Of a DNA stretch of 6,083 nt, positions 5,142-6,083 are shown piece after piece. The stretch lies in assembly GCA_013696015.1 (NCBI GenBank), contig JACCZI010000060.1, positions 1 through 6,083 on the forward strand. Direction: 5' to 3'. Each line of letters opens with the position of its first letter. The first letter of the stretch is position 1. The notes beneath the pieces are model-generated. The model ran no database searches. It had not been told where the DNA came from and was given only the letters and a program-made list of their open reading frames with translations. The stretch is from Nocardioidaceae bacterium (GTDB taxonomy: Bacteria > Actinomycetota > Actinomycetes > Propionibacteriales > Nocardioidaceae). A program made the translations under genes and the position numbers.

Positions 5142-6062
5142 GTGAGCCCACTCGACATCCCTCCCCTGCTGGCACGCAATGTCGTCGATGTCTGGGGAGC
5201 CGACGGCGGACAGTGGCTGGCCGAGCTGCCACACCACATCGACGGTGTGCGTCACCAGTGGGAGCTCGAGCTCGGGGCGCCGTTCAAACTCAGCTACCAC
5301 TGGGTAGTTCCCGCGCGGCGGACGGACGGAACGCCCGCTGTGCTGAAGCTCGGAGTCCCCGGCTCCGAGCACCTGCGTCGACAGGCAGCCGCCCTCTTGG
5401 CGTTCGACGGATGCGGCGCGGTCCGCCTGATCGAGTACGACCCCGAGCGCGGTGCCTTGCTGCTGGAGCGCGCCGAACCGGGGGACATGGCAGCGGAGCT
5501 GGTACCGCAGCACGACGGCGACGCGACCGCCGCCGCAATCGCCGTGACGCGTCGGCTTCATGTCGACCCGCCGCCGGGATGCGCGTTGCCGGATCTGGAG
5601 ACCGAGGGCAGGTCCTTTGCCGACCACCTCGGCAAGTTCCCCGGCGACGAGCCCTTGCCGCGGCATCTGGTGGAGCGGGCCGCACGGCTCTTCGACGGGT
5701 TGTGCGCCACAGCAACGCGACGGGTGGTCCTGCACGGCGACCTGCACCATGACAACCTGCTGCGTGCAACCCGTGAACCCTGGTTGGCGATCGACCCCCA
5801 CGGCTACCTAGGTGATCCCGGTTACGACGTGGGCGCCCTGCTGTACAACCCCGACCCCGACCGCCGTGACGATGCGCTGCTGGACCTCGTACCCACCCGG
5901 ATCGAGCAGCTGGCAGCTGGGCTAGACATGACGTCCGACCGGGTCACCGCGTGGGGATTCGTGATGGCCGTGCTGTCCGAGGTCTGGACCTGCCAAGACG
6001 ACGGCCCGCCTGCCGGTCGACCCCTCGATGTCGCCGTCCAGCTGCTACCCCGCGTGCATTGA
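5142..6062 (+). CDS. APH(6)/hydroxyurea-resistance-type small-molecule kinase
   Basis: From the GTG at 5142 the product has 306 residues and belongs to the aminoglycoside/hydroxyurea phosphotransferase family (streptomycin 6-kinase type), with the protein-kinase-like fold. K69 in AVLKLG is the likely ATP-phosphate lysine. GAVRLIEYDPERGALLLERAEPGD (about 90-113) is the hinge region typical of the family. The Brenner motif HGDLHHDN is at 198-205, with D200 the catalytic base and N205 a metal ligand. IDPHGYLGDPGYDVG follows at 217-231, with D218 the second metal ligand. All catalytic residues appear intact, so an active ATP-dependent kinase is expected. The substrate is unknown: relatives phosphorylate streptomycin, but many chromosomal actinobacterial copies have no proven resistance role. 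The start was chosen because family members begin with a short 'DIPPLL'-like segment; GTG 5043 or ATG 5097 would add 33 or 15 unmatched residues. It is 105 bp downstream of guaB1. No terminator is seen in the last 21 bases. Confidence 0.87.
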   Translation: MSPLDIPPLLARNVVDVWGADGGQWLAELPHHIDGVRHQWELELGAPFKLSYHWVVPARRTDGTPAVLKLGVPGSEHLRRQAAALLAFDGCGAVRLIEYDPERGALLLERAEPGDMAAELVPQHDGDATAAAIAVTRRLHVDPPPGCALPDLETEGRSFADHLGKFPGDEPLPRHLVERAARLFDGLCATATRRVVLHGDLHHDNLLRATREPWLAIDPHGYLGDPGYDVGALLYNPDPDRRDDALLDLVPTRIEQLAAGLDMTSDRVTAWGFVMAVLSEVWTCQDDGPPAGRPLDVAVQLLPRVH

Positions 6063-6083
6063 GCGGCGTTCCCCCCTGCGTCT

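Noticed and set aside
4674..5801. A 375-codon leftward open frame across the end of guaB1 and the start of the kinase gene
   Set aside because: It is antisense to two well-supported genes, shows no domain, and reflects the scarcity of stop codons in high-GC antisense frames.

Overview
This window looks like ordinary chromosome from a high-GC Gram-positive bacterium (Actinomycetota). The evidence is the strong G/C bias in third codon positions, the many GTG starts, several starts with a TAnnnT box 6-8 nt upstream and no Shine-Dalgarno (the actinobacterial leaderless pattern), and a GuaB1-type IMP dehydrogenase/GMP reductase with an internal CBS pair, a form known mainly from actinobacteria. 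A placement near Nocardioidaceae or relatives is only an impression. I see no tRNA, rRNA, CRISPR array, insertion sequence, prophage gene or recognisable defence system.

Left part (1-889): the first 53 bases hold the start of a leftward gene that runs off the window. It diverges from a rightward SAM-dependent class I methyltransferase (86-886). The short space between them contains a near-perfect 19-bp palindrome whose two arms are each a TAGCCT -10 box, one facing each way, so both genes probably start as leaderless transcripts from one symmetric element. The methyltransferase converges on the next gene with only 3 bp between stop codons.

Middle part (890-2897): two leftward genes form a tight operon. 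The first (1757-2833) encodes a Sec-exported beta-propeller with six Asp-box repeats. The second (890-1747) encodes a lipoprotein with two tandem META (HslJ-type) domains. They are 9 bp apart, and the stop codon of the first lies in the likely ribosome binding site of the second. Both products act outside the cytoplasmic membrane, so a shared envelope role is reasonable but undemonstrated.

Right part (2898-6083): three rightward genes, each probably with its own transcription start. They encode a YdeI/OmdA-family protein (2898-3482), the GuaB1-type enzyme (3579-5036), predicted to be a GMP reductase in purine salvage, and an APH(6)/hydroxyurea-type small-molecule kinase (5142-6062). Before guaB1 lies a 12-bp direct repeat with 24-bp period, followed by a good leaderless -10 box, which makes a candidate operator and promoter. 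These three genes have no obvious shared pathway. The points most worth following up are the symmetric divergent promoter, the guaB1 upstream repeat, the guaB1 active-site divergence from IMPDH, and the exported propeller/META pair.
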